Below the pieces are notes generated by a model. The model ran no database searches and had not been told where the DNA came from. It saw only the letters and a list, made by a program, of their open reading frames with translations. Of a DNA stretch of 64,000 nt, positions 26,701-37,000 are shown one piece after another (the stretch's first letter is position 1; the number at the start of each line of letters is the position of its first letter). The translations under genes and the position numbers were made by a program. Origin of the DNA: Orthonyx spaldingii (lineage: Eukaryota; Chordata; Aves; Passeriformes; Orthonychidae); assembly GCA_013397795.1 (NCBI GenBank), contig VZTJ01004015.1, forward strand, positions 4,764,363 through 4,828,362, given 5' to 3'.

Positions 26701-29498
26701 CCAGTGGTGGTCCTGGTAATCCACCTGCATTGCCACTGACTGAATGATCTCCCTAAAGTATTTCAGGAGAAATAATTTCTGATGACAGATTTGTATACCT
26801 AGGCAGGGGAGAGTGGTCTGTGCCTATACATGCACCAGGAGCAACAGCAATCCCTTTATTTGAAATAAATATTTGAAATGAAGATTTGGAAAGGAGAGGA
26901 ATAGCAGTAGTTGCAGTAGTAAGAGCTGATCCAGGAATTAGTAGATGAAGCCTTTCCAAATTGCTTTGAAATGTACTGAAAGATTTATGCTCTGGAAGTG
27001 TTTACAGCCTTGCATCTGACAAATCCACCTTAGCAGGTAAGCTTACGAAATGCTAGTCATCGAGCTATCAGGAAATTGCCTGCCAATTCCCAGTGGATAC
27101 ATGTTTAGGCTCTTTCCAGAATGCCAGCTGAGTGCATTACCAATTAAAGTTGTATAAAATCTTTACTGCTATTTGAGCCCAGGAAATTTCTCAACAGCTT
27201 AGGCATTTGTGAGAGCAGAGTAAAAGTTATTTTCCTGAGAACCAAGGAAAAGCAAATCCGCTTAGATCCGCTTAGGATTGTCACACTGTTTGCTTGTGAC
27301 TGAACAATTTACAACAGAAAATCACATCTTTACTTCTTCCCCCCCACACAATAAAAAAACCCCAAACAAACACTGTGTATCGTGGCTTCAGTCCTTGACT
27401 CAACGTTTCTCAGAAAGCACAGTTTTGGCTTTTATTTGCTGGGAAGGCTTCCCACATAATACAGTGAGTTTAGATGAATAAAGGAAAGTCTCTGCCCTCC
27501 TCAGAGAGCTGATCTTATGGCCGTTTGCTCTGGTAGCCCCTGTGGGAAGTGCAGTGAGGACGGTGGGATGAGATCCTGAGTGGAATGAAAAAGGAGAGGC
27601 TTTTTCCCACCCAGACACTGCATGTGAGGAGGAGCTGCCAGCCCAGCTGGGGAGCACAGATGGGATCAGGTCAGATAAAACAAATGATTCCTCTGGTTCA
27701 GTGGCAAATGCAAGGGTGTGTGAATACTGAGTAATTATGGAATACTGCAGGATGATCCACTGCATAGTAGGAACTCACATAGACCTCTTGCTAACTGAAA
27801 GTAACACTTGCGATGCTGTTTGTTTGAAAGGGCATTGACAACTTTTGTTTAAGAGAAGGCTCTTCTCAGCACTTTCAGTTCTGCTTCTCCTGTCAGCATC
27901 ATAGCAACCAAATCCAGAATCCAAAGGCTGACTCTTCTCAATAAACTAGGATGACCCAGGCAGCCAGGCAAGTTTCTCTTTGTTTGATCAGGGCACATTG
28001 AATAGGAAATCCCCCTGCCCAACCTGCTAAATTTGTGGAAGGGAACATGGATTTGCCTGTGCAGACCCCCATGTTCCCTCCTGAAACAGGCCTCATGTCA
28101 CTGGCATTCACACGGAGGCACAGGTGAATTACTCCTAGCTCCAGCTTTCAAAGAACTTCTCAGAAAATTTTAATATAAAAGTTGTCTTCATTTAAGAAAT
28201 GGATAGTTTGTATATATATTGGTCTGTTTTGTTTTCATGGGGTTTTTTTTTGTTTGGTTTGGGTTTTTTGTTTGTTTGTTTTCACAAAAAACCTTATTCT
28301 GCAAGGAATAATTCCAGTTTAGGGAGAAATGAAATATGTCATACCTTTAAGTTGTTGGGTAGCTGCACCAACTAAGTCTGATTCCTGAAAAAATTATATT
28401 ATCCAGAAGGGCCTTGGCAAAGGTGACAAGTCACAGGGATGGATTAGACCCTCATACATTTGATGCTATGCCAATAGAGAGCAAAGCCAGCTTTGTGCTC
28501 CTGCCTGTGGTTTGAGGAGCACCTGCCTTCCCTGCAGTTAGCTCTGTGTGCAAGGGAAAGGATGGGCCTACTTCTTTAGCACTTGTATCCAAACTAATAG
28601 TTGTTCACAAGAAAAACATTTTTCTTTTGAAATTGCTTGATATTTATCTTCAGGAAGCTTATGTGCTCTTTTTGAAGAGCCCTCATTTCACTTTTAAAAC
28701 CTGGGCTGGATATTATGCAATTGTACTTTGTGTCGTTTCATCTTCAAAGGGCATTAATCCAATTAATCATTTAATACCCAAAGTTGGGCTCGCTGCTGGC
28801 AGTGGGGTGGTACCGGCGGTACCGTGAGGGCAGCTCCGGGCAGGGAGTGCCCTCTGCTCCAGCCACAGGGCACAGGCGGCTCGGCCCCACTGCTGCCGCC
28901 TGCCCCGGGGCTCAGCCTCCGCTGCCCCTCGGTGCCGGCAGCAGGGGACGAGGTGCCCGCGCCGCAGTTCAGTTCCAGGCAAAGGGAGATGCGGGGCTTT
29001 CCCCGCTCGGTGTCTCCGGGCCGCTGAGCCGTGCTGGAGCCCGGGCCCGGCGGTGCCCCCGGGGCTGCCGCTGGCAGCGCAGCCTTGGCACCCCAACACA
29101 GGTTGGGCTCCCTTTGATCATGAGACATGAACGCTGTGTAAAGCGGTGATTATTCTGCAGTTAGTCATAATGCAGCGCGGTGGTTGGCTCAGGGAAATGA
29201 AATCAGATTTCAATAACTTATCCTAGGTTTTTCAAATGCATAGTTCAGCCACTACTCAGGCAAACAGGGCTGAACCAGCGATTGCCTTGGACTGCTTCTA
29301 CGGTGACCCACCCACTTCCCGCGGTTTAATCTCCATGTTTCTAGTTACTCACCCAGCGTTTTTCCCCTGTGCGGTATTTACTCACCAATCCACCGTCTCC
29401 CCGTCTTCATTCCTGCAGGAAATCTCAGCGGCCCACAGGGGCACGGCGGAGAGCAGTAAGAGCAAAGCAGGGTGGCACCATGCAGATCCCGCAGGCAT
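20361..29498 (-). CDS. DNASE2B: Deoxyribonuclease-2-beta (DNase II beta, DLAD), complete gene
   Basis: DNase II enzymes are acid endonucleases of the phospholipase-D-like fold that cut DNA in lysosomes. The beta form is known in mammals for clearing DNA from lens fibre cells. Six coding exons were joined on the minus strand: 29386-29498, 25513-25690, 24167-24248, 22989-23150, 21266-21463 and 20361-20716. They total 1,089 nt, all phases agree, and they give 362 residues against 361 in human. Residues 1-24 are a hydrophobic signal peptide with a run of six Leu, followed by the family opening ISCRNEDGETVDWF. Both catalytic HxK motifs are present: HTKG with His122 and DHSKW with His301. N-glycosylation sequons occur at N77, N99, N274 and N292. 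The protein ends in the family pattern GGFICTQN...YESC. UOX lies head to head on the right. The one oddity is a GC donor after exon 2. Nothing suggests a pseudogene. Confidence 0.96.
21266..21463 (-). CDS. DNASE2B: DNASE2B coding exon 5
   Basis: Encodes residues 179-244, from DHQMLSYNPGIYSCSIPDIF to the family motif ETFLHFAKSHLFID. The acceptor is TTTTTCTCAG and the donor is G|GTAAGA. Phase 1 is kept at both ends. Confidence 0.95.
22989..23150 (-). CDS. DNASE2B: DNASE2B coding exon 4
   Basis: Encodes FLLLDKSQGFWVIHSVPLFP, PTPEDGYGYPSTGESFGQTA and ICITFKYDQFTEI. The phrases GFW(V/L)IHS and GQTAICITFKY are family hallmarks. The acceptor follows a run of seven T. The donor is G|GTACAC. Confidence 0.95.
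24167..24248 (-). CDS. DNASE2B: DNASE2B coding exon 3 (first catalytic HxK)
   Basis: Encodes residues 98-124 plus one base of Gly125. It carries NTTAYAIYND and then CGHTKG, where His122 is the first catalytic histidine of the DNase II family. The acceptor is CCTTGCAG and the donor is G|GTACGG. Confidence 0.94.
25513..25690 (-). CDS. DNASE2B: DNASE2B coding exon 2
   Basis: Encodes residues 38-97, from WFTLYKLPK to LYDTYESK, including the family phrase GLEYLYMD. The acceptor is TTGCAG. The donor is AAG|GCAAGT, a GC donor. Every alternative GT nearby breaks the frame with exon 3 or removes conserved residues. Confidence 0.94.
28224..28282 (+). repeat. T/G-rich low-complexity tract in DNASE2B intron 1
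   Basis: Runs of TTTG and TTTTG with stretches of up to nine T, ending in four TTTG units. Read on the minus (transcribed) strand it is CAAA-rich. Confidence 0.75.
28800..29090. promoter_or_regulatory. CpG-rich island in DNASE2B intron 1
   Basis: Sharply GC-rich with many CpG dinucleotides, unlike the AT-rich flanks. It lies about 300 bases inside intron 1 of DNASE2B and is separated from a second CpG-rich block at 29,380-29,660 that covers exon 1. It may be a promoter or enhancer shared with the divergent UOX gene. The long frames on both strands here come from the GC content, not from coding. Confidence 0.5.
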
Positions 29499-29660
29499 TT
29501 TGGTTTCCCGGCTGCGCAGGGCGAGCCCCGAGTAGGCTCTAAAAGGAGAAGTTGTGCTGCGTGAGCTGTCAGCTCCTGCCTCCGGAGCAGGGAGCACACC
29601 CCGGGACAGCGCAGCCAGCCTGGGAAACCGGTTCCGCAGCGGGGACGGCCATGGACAGCG
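29380..29660. promoter_or_regulatory. CpG-rich promoter region of DNASE2B
   Basis: GC-rich block covering DNASE2B exon 1 and about 160 bases upstream of its ATG. CpG content is raised against the flanks and I see no TATA box at the expected spacing. It is the likely start region of the minus-strand DNASE2B transcript, and perhaps of divergent transcription towards UOX. Confidence 0.5.
29386..29498 (-). CDS. DNASE2B: DNASE2B coding exon 1 (signal peptide and N terminus)
   Basis: Starts at the ATG at 29,496-29,498 and encodes MPAGSAWCHPALLLLLSAVP, then LWAAEISCRNEDGETVD. Trp38 is split across the intron. The donor is GTGAGT. The upstream in-frame ATG at 29,664-29,666 would add a charged 56-residue leader before the signal peptide, so I chose the downstream one, which gives a typical secretory start. 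The exon lies in a CpG-rich stretch. Confidence 0.93.
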
Positions 29661-30861
29661 GGGCAAGGGCTCCTGGGAGCTGCTGGAAACCGCTCACCAT
29701 TGCTTTGGGCAACAAAATGACAGCTGACAAGTTGTGTTTTTGACCAAAAAATATTTTGACTATTTAGAATATTTATGGTGTTCTGCTTAAAAAAACACCC
29801 CAGCCTGCAGATACCGAAATCGGGTTTGTTTTCTTTTTGGTGGTGCATAATTTATGTACAATTTTTTCACAACTATCTGAAAAAACCCTGGTGTTCAGAC
29901 AAGCAAAACAACATCATTTCCAGCTCACTACGCCCCCGCCCAGCCCACGCAGTGAGCGCAGCCCTTCCACCGTGCCCGCAGAGAGGGTTCCCGGTCAGCG
30001 CTGGACCCGCCCGATCCCGGCTCCGGCGCTGGGGACCTTCAGTCACCCGTGGGGATTAAGCCCGTAGGGACTGAGCCGGAGAAACGCTCTGATCTCTGAA
30101 CCAAACTAATTTACTTACAATTAGTTAATGTTTTTTTAAACTATTTTTTAAGTGCATTAGCATTTCTCTTAGGAACAAACATGTCTGAATTGAGCAATTT
30201 CACATCTGGTAATCTTTTAGCAACTCACACATAAAAAGCTTCAATTTATATTTTGGTATGTAAAATGCTCTTTCTCCCTCCTCATTATGCCTACATTAAA
30301 AGGGGCTGATTTACATTACAAGATGTTGATACCTTGTATGGGACACTTCAACCTCAGGGAAAGTCTAGTGCAATGAGCTTTGGATATTTTAGCACAACAG
30401 AAATCCGCACAACCTTTGCAGAATTTTGTCATTTTGCTAGTACAGCCTCTCCAACACTGGAAGAGATGTGTAAATGGGGTGTTTGACAGAAGCAGGAAAA
30501 AACGTAATAATAGGGTTTAATGCAAACGAAACCAATGATCCCAGAGAAGAGATGCAGTGAAGGTCTATACAGTCAGGACTAAAGCAAAGATGACAAATGA
30601 GGGACTAGTTCACTGTGACTCCTGCTCTATAATCTGTCCCCCAGAAAATTTTAAAATTTTATCATAGCTGCTACTAATATAATAATAGTCTCCTAAAGCA
30701 TTTTTTCTTCCCATCAGGACTCTGCAATTTATAATGACAATATTCTCATTATCACAGCTAACCACAAAAATAAAGGCCATAAGCATTGTTTATGTTTCAG
30801 TGACAGCATCACTCAGGCTTCCACTGTGTTTCTTTACAACTCCCATGTGTTTTCTTTGTAG
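29661..30861. other. Divergent interval between DNASE2B and UOX
   Basis: About 1.2 kb between the DNASE2B promoter block and the first recognised UOX coding exon. A further GC-rich patch lies at 29,925-30,060. The first UOX exon should be here or upstream: about 10 codons, ending in phase 0. I tested the plus-strand ATGs at 29,651, 29,774, 30,181, 30,266, 30,286, 30,373 and 30,587. None gives a short open exon with a good phase-0 donor. Confidence 0.5.
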
Positions 30862-31080
30862 ATCAAGGACCTAGAAGTCCTCAACTGTGAATATGGCAAG
30901 AATACAATTAAGTTCCTTCGCCTTCATAAAGAGGGAAAGAAGCATTTCGTTAAAGAAGTGGAAGTGTGTGCACATCTCCGGCTGACTTCTCCTCAGGAGT
31001 ACCTGGAAGGAAACAACTCTCTTGTGATACCTACAGACACCATAAAGAATATTGTCCTTGTGTTGGCCAAAAAAAATGGG
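30862..31080 (+). CDS. UOX: UOX coding exon 2 (first one found)
   Basis: 73 codons in phase 0 at both ends. It covers CEYGKNTIKFLRL, with the triad Lys13, and VIPTDTIKNIVLVLAK, with the triad Thr58. The acceptor is TTCTTTGTAG. The donor GGG|GTATTT is followed directly by a long T run and is weak by consensus, but it falls exactly where the mammalian exon ends (LAK-FKG). Confidence 0.93.
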
Positions 31081-34000
31081 GTATTTTTTTTTTTTTTTAA
31101 CTAGCCTTGCTGTTTCTTACTACTTCATTTGGACGTATTTGTTATGCTAACTTTTTATTTTCAACTGGCATATCAGATCAGTACCAAAGTCATTTTCAGT
31201 GATTTGAGAGAGAAGTTTTCCTCCTCCACTCTGTCCTGTGGACTCTTTCTTAGTTTTTCTTTCTTTTTTTCTCAAAAGCTAGCACTGTTTTCTGTGGATT
31301 TGTCATATAAAAGCCATCTCTTTTTTTTTTTTTTTAATTTAATAGCCCATAATTCTGCATTATTCCTATACAGTATTTTTAAGAAGTATGAGACTCCTTT
31401 TCATTCTTCTCTGCTTTTACTGTCATCAATTGCATGTATTGCAATGACAATCTGTAGCACTAAATTTCTCCATAACGAAATACAATCTTTACCCTGTAAA
31501 ACTTAATTAGAATATCACCATATCAATCAGAATAATCACAATAAACCATTATTTCAGCATTATATCCTCAAAGCATAAGACTCCTGCAGCAGTTTCTCTC
31601 AGTCCAAGGACTGCGGCTCACTGTACCACAGAATGGGAGATTTTTGACACAACTGTAGCTGCTATTTGCCGCGCATGCTGCAAGCTGGTCAAATGACTGG
31701 GCACAGTAAGCCAAGCTAGAAATAAGGGAAATGTGTTTTTAACCATCCTGACTCTTCCCAAATACTTACAACAACCGGAAAAATCTACTTCTGTACATGA
31801 GGTAATTGCTTCTTTCTAATAATACTGTTTGCTGCCTTAGATCTCGAGTTTAGAACAATTTGCTATAGATATCTGCAATCACTTCATGACAACATTTTGC
31901 CAAGTGGCGTACGTCAAAACCTACGTTCAAGAAGTACCATGGCAACGCCTGCATGAGGTATCTAAAATACTAATACATTCTGTTTGTTTGTGCTGTACTC
32001 ATTCCTCTCTCTCTTAGCTCCTGTTTTCAAATTAACATAATATTTATGCACTTTTACTTACATGTCTGCTCTAAATTGCAGGATGGAGTTCCCCACATCC
32101 ACTCATTCATATGTGTTCCTGATGGGATCCGCTTTTGTGAAGCTGAGCAGTGCCGGAATGGTGAGAAAAGAATTGGCAACGTCCCCTACTTCTCTGTAAA
32201 TATTTCTGCCAATGAGAGATGAAGATGGCTTTAGAAAGAGCTGTAGGTGTTAGAGGACTTAGGGCACATCCAAACTGCTCCAGAGGTCTAAACAAAGAAT
32301 ATTTTTATAGTGTAATTTTGACGTTTTTGATCTCTGAGACATGGCTGGTGAACTAACGTACCTCACTTTTGTAGGTATATCCCAAACATGGAATGGTTAC
32401 AACAGCACATCCAGCAGAACTGTTACATCTTGCCACAGGATTCAATAGCCTTCCGAGAAGGGACTGCTTCCTTTTCTACCTTATACTATGTCCTGCAGTC
32501 TCCTATGATTGTTACCCTGTACCACACTGCTGCAGGTCAATTGCCTAGTTTGCAGTTATTTTCAAACCCCTGTCAATATGCCCAGATTTTATTTCTAAGA
32601 AAACAATTTCATTGCTGTAAGCCAGACTAGCCTGAACATCACGAGCATTCAGGTCTATATGTGAACTACTTTTCACATGAAAATACTTCAGAGTGTGCTC
32701 ACTGTTTTTGCACACCACGCATAAACAAATCACTATTTGGCTTAACCATGAGTTTTGTGATACTGAAAAGATAGGCTTTTAAGCTCAACTGTCTGTACAC
32801 GAATTGGCATTCCAAAGGGAGTGTAAAAATTATCTCTACTTCCTATGGCTCACAACAAAAGCCTAAGTTCAGTCTCACTGTGATGGTGCTTTGTTTAACA
32901 CGTCTCCCAGATTACTGGGAACTGATCTGAGGCCACTATATCGTTTCACATTAAAAAAAAAATTAAAAAGAGACAAACAAAACGAGTTTATACTTTCTTG
33001 AAAAGCTGCTGCTCTTAATGTAGATTGAATTAAATTTTTCATCATCATGAAAATTTAGCATGAAATTCTTCAATTTCAGATTTTACACAAACAGAAAGCT
33101 TTTATGGCTTACTGAACTCTTCCTTCTTAGACTTCCCTTCATGTAGCCCTTTAGTTGTTTCTTTAGAATTCCCTGCTTAGGTGAACAATAACCAAAGTGA
33201 AGATTTTCAAATCACTTTTGTTTTTCTTCTAAGAGAATGTTCTCTATATTTAGCATCCTCCTATGCACCTATCAGCCAGACACGGGAGTTCATTTCTCAG
33301 TTAATCGTACCTTTTAACAATTTTCTTATAATGAAAAAAAAAATCCTAGTGAGGTTTAATAGAATTATTTTTTGCCATTATATCAGCTGATAAAAGGCTC
33401 AGAGTTTTTTGGAAACTCAAAACATCATAAGTAACTTAACAGAATCAAAATTTGTCAACTGAAGACAGCACGAGCACAAAGCCTCCTGGAAGCACAGCAT
33501 TGAGCTGTTCACCTTGGAAACTCTCCCTGGGTGCTGCATCCTTTGGAGTGAGTTTCAGGTTGATTGCTGCACAGACAGCCTGCCTTTCAGCCATTCTTTC
33601 GTTGCAAGAAGCTCTTTCAAACAAGGCTAAGTATTTGAATATAAGATAAATATCTCTCCAGGTTCACTGATACTATCTGCACTACATTAAAACCTGTGTG
33701 TCACAGTCTTAAACCCAAGTGATAAATTATTCAAGATCTGAACAAACCTCAGAAAATCCTGTCCAAGGTCAGTCTCTTCTTTAGATTTTTTTTAAAAAAG
33801 CTTTAGTAAATAACAGGCGGACATAGGCAAAATGATAGATACCTCCTTAGACTAATTCAAAAGCAATAACGAATGTAAATAAGAAATAGACAAGATGCAG
33901 TTTCAATAACATCCAGTCACAGAAGAGTTTAAAAACACCCAAACCTCTAAACAATCATGCAATTTGGAAATGTCTACCACAGTGTCATTATTTCCAGTAT

Positions 34001-37000
34001 AAATTCATTCAAAGGCATCATTAAAAGACAAAATTTGTCAGTCTTCCAAATCCAAGGCAGGATTACTATACACTTGACATATGCAAGGATTAATTTTGAA
34101 CAAGCTAGTGTGAGCACCAAGAGCAGCACAAAACCAGCAGCTTAGGCTTCAGCCACCGACTATCTGCACAGGCCCTGAATGAGCCTGCATGCCATGAAGT
34201 TTCTCTTTCCTTAAAGAGCTTTTTGACAGCTCTGGCCAGTGACATTTTCAGTTACCAGCTTGGTGTGCTCTAAATGACTGACTGCTTGAAATTGTTTAGC
34301 TGCTGTTCAAAAAGTGTGTCAGATAAAAAAGTTCAGGTCACAACTGCTTGGTCTTTAGAAGACAACGATCCACCCATGCAGCAGTGATCCTCAACAGCTT
34401 GTTTTATAAATAGTGGCTCAGAGCAAAGCCACTGTCAGTTTGAACCTGTGGGTGGCACCTGTATCAGTGCCAGGTCCTGCTCATTAGCTGAACTGCAGGG
34501 ATTTGCATTGGCTCCTGGCTCTCATTCTCTGAGATGCAGAACTCCCAACAGGATGGGGATCTAAGGCATATCACTGACCAAGGCTCTGTCTTCATACAGC
34601 AAATTTTTACACTTGTCTACGTTCTTGGAAAAGGCACCACACCTCTTGCTGTACATCACAGCACTAGCCTATTTCATTTCCCTTTAGAGCCATTCCTAAA
34701 CTGACATCAGTGCGAGCCAACCCATGTCCCAGTTCCAACCAGGTGAGATAGAAAAGTCTATCCTCAATTTTCCTTAACTGCAGATCACTTGATGGAATTC
34801 TCCATTTTCTAGATTGAGCTCTGACTTCAGTAGTTTCTGTCTTGTTTCTTACCTTTCTGCCAATATCAGTGTGCATAAAGTTATTGTCTGCTTTCTGGCT
34901 CTGGAGCTGTCAATGCAAGTACACACCCAAAGGTTTCTTTCTTTGCGTGAAAAGAAGCTTATATTTTCATGTAATTTTAAATCACAGGTCCTCTGATTGT
35001 CTTTGCTGGAATTAAGGACCTGAAACTTATGAAGACAACACAGTCTGGATTTGAAGGCTTCTATAAAAATGAACACACCACACTTCCTGAAAGGCACGAC
35101 AGGATTCTATGTGGAGAGCTCTTCTGCAAATGGTCATATGGCGAATGCAAGGATTTTGACTTTGACTGCATATGGTATATCTTATATCAAGCAATATTAA
35201 TTTCCTAATCTATACTCACAGAGTCCCTCCATACAATACAGAAGGTCTAAGGGTCAGATCTGCAGCTGTTGTGCACCAGCCACTCACAGGTCTCAGTGAC
35301 AGCACTAAGCTCTTGTTACAAGGGGTGAGAGGCACGTCTTAGGGGTACTTCTCTCTCTAAGGGTACATCAGTGGGCAGGATTCAAATGAACACTTCAGTG
35401 TTCAGTAAAGAGCACTTTAGGAGAATAAAATAACTAATTTGTTAAATACTTTTAGCAAAACCTATTTGTTAATTATATATATGGCGGGGGTGGGGAGAGG
35501 AAACAGAATTTGGGTGACAGGACAAATTGTTCTTCCACAAAATATGGACTATATATTTGTCAGAAAAGACACACAAAATACAAACAAAACCCATCCCATA
35601 GTCGAGCATTATGAATCTAAGCAGAGACAGCTGATACAAGGTTTTGTAATAACCTGTGTTACCTCTAGGAAGAAAATCCGTGAATGTATCCTTGAAGCCT
35701 TTTCCGGACCACCTGACTGTGGGGAATATTCACCCTCTTACCAGAAAACTGTCAACTGTATCCAGATGCTTGTCCTTTCCAGAGTGTCACAGGTATCTTC
35801 TTTCCTCCTAATGATGTTTTACTTCAACAACAGTGAATGTTAATTGCATCACTGAGAAGACCAACATGAGACTATTATTTTCTCTGTCAGTTCTAAGTAA
35901 GACTGGAAACTCCCCAGCTGTGAACACAATGGAGGAGAACATCACTCAGTGTTTGGCAGCACTTGAATAAAAGTGAAAGGTGTGCTACATATGTTCGCTA
36001 GATTGCATTTGATCAGCTGTACCGGGGGTGGGTGGCATTGTTCTTTTTTACACCGAGTGAAAAGCCTGCCAGGCTGTTGGTGAAAAGGTGCCCTAATTCA
36101 TTTTCTCATCCATTTTCATGGTTTCAGGTACAGGTCATAGAAGTCGTCTTGAACAACACTTTTTATAATGTTGTAGACATGAAGAACCTAGGCTTGACCA
36201 ATGACAAAGAAGTAAGTAAATGCTTCAAACACAACTTGACTGCCCTCTTTAGAAATGCTCAGCCTTAAAGCATGGCAGCAGTTCTACATAAAACAGAGTT
36301 AAAAATAAACTCGGAAAAAAGTGAGCAAACTTTCTCTCCCAGTCCCAGTAAAAGCTCCACGTTACCTCTAAAAAAGACTTACACTGCTTACACTGATTAC
36401 ACTGATTACAAAAAGAAGATAAAGAATTGTCTTCTTGTGTTGTTGATAAAAGCTAAAGGTGCAAGTGGAATACTCCGGACATCAAAAGGATCTGTAACAC
36501 AGACTGTCTGAAAAATCATTCCTGTTTTCTCCACTGAATTTGACTCTCAATTATAATGTCAACCTGTGCAATTTTACCCAAACAGAATGCATTGTGGCAT
36601 CCCAGATTGGTCCAACAGTGGAGGGGGTACAAGCCTGGGATCAGGCAGAGGGCAAGAGGTAGGGGATGAGACGTATTTGCTCCTCCCTCCACAGCTGCTC
36701 TAGCGGCCAGCTAGGTCCAGCTGAAAGTCAGTTACATTCTCCTCACATGAAAGTGAGAAATGGGGTTATTCCATTTGGCATCAGTGGCTTATAGTCTGTT
36801 TATGCTCTAGTCTCCCTCCAAAGTCTTGTGATTCTGCTACCATGCTCTCCTCTCCTTGCCCTCCTTCAGGTGGACATTACAGATCCACTTTTACCTGTGA
36901 TAATGTCAGTATCTACCACTGATGTTCATAAGAGAAAGAAAGGGCCTGGGCATGATTTCATAAGGAGATGAATAGTCACAGTTTCTGCTGGCACATCCCT

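Noticed and set aside
28763..29149. Overlapping frames of 110-121 codons on both strands in DNASE2B intron 1
   Set aside because: GC-rich island with low stop density; there is no homology and DNASE2B splices across it.
30181..30209. ATG with a GTAATC donor as UOX exon 1
   Set aside because: The splice would be in phase 1, while exon 2 needs phase 0; the peptide also does not resemble the UOX N terminus.
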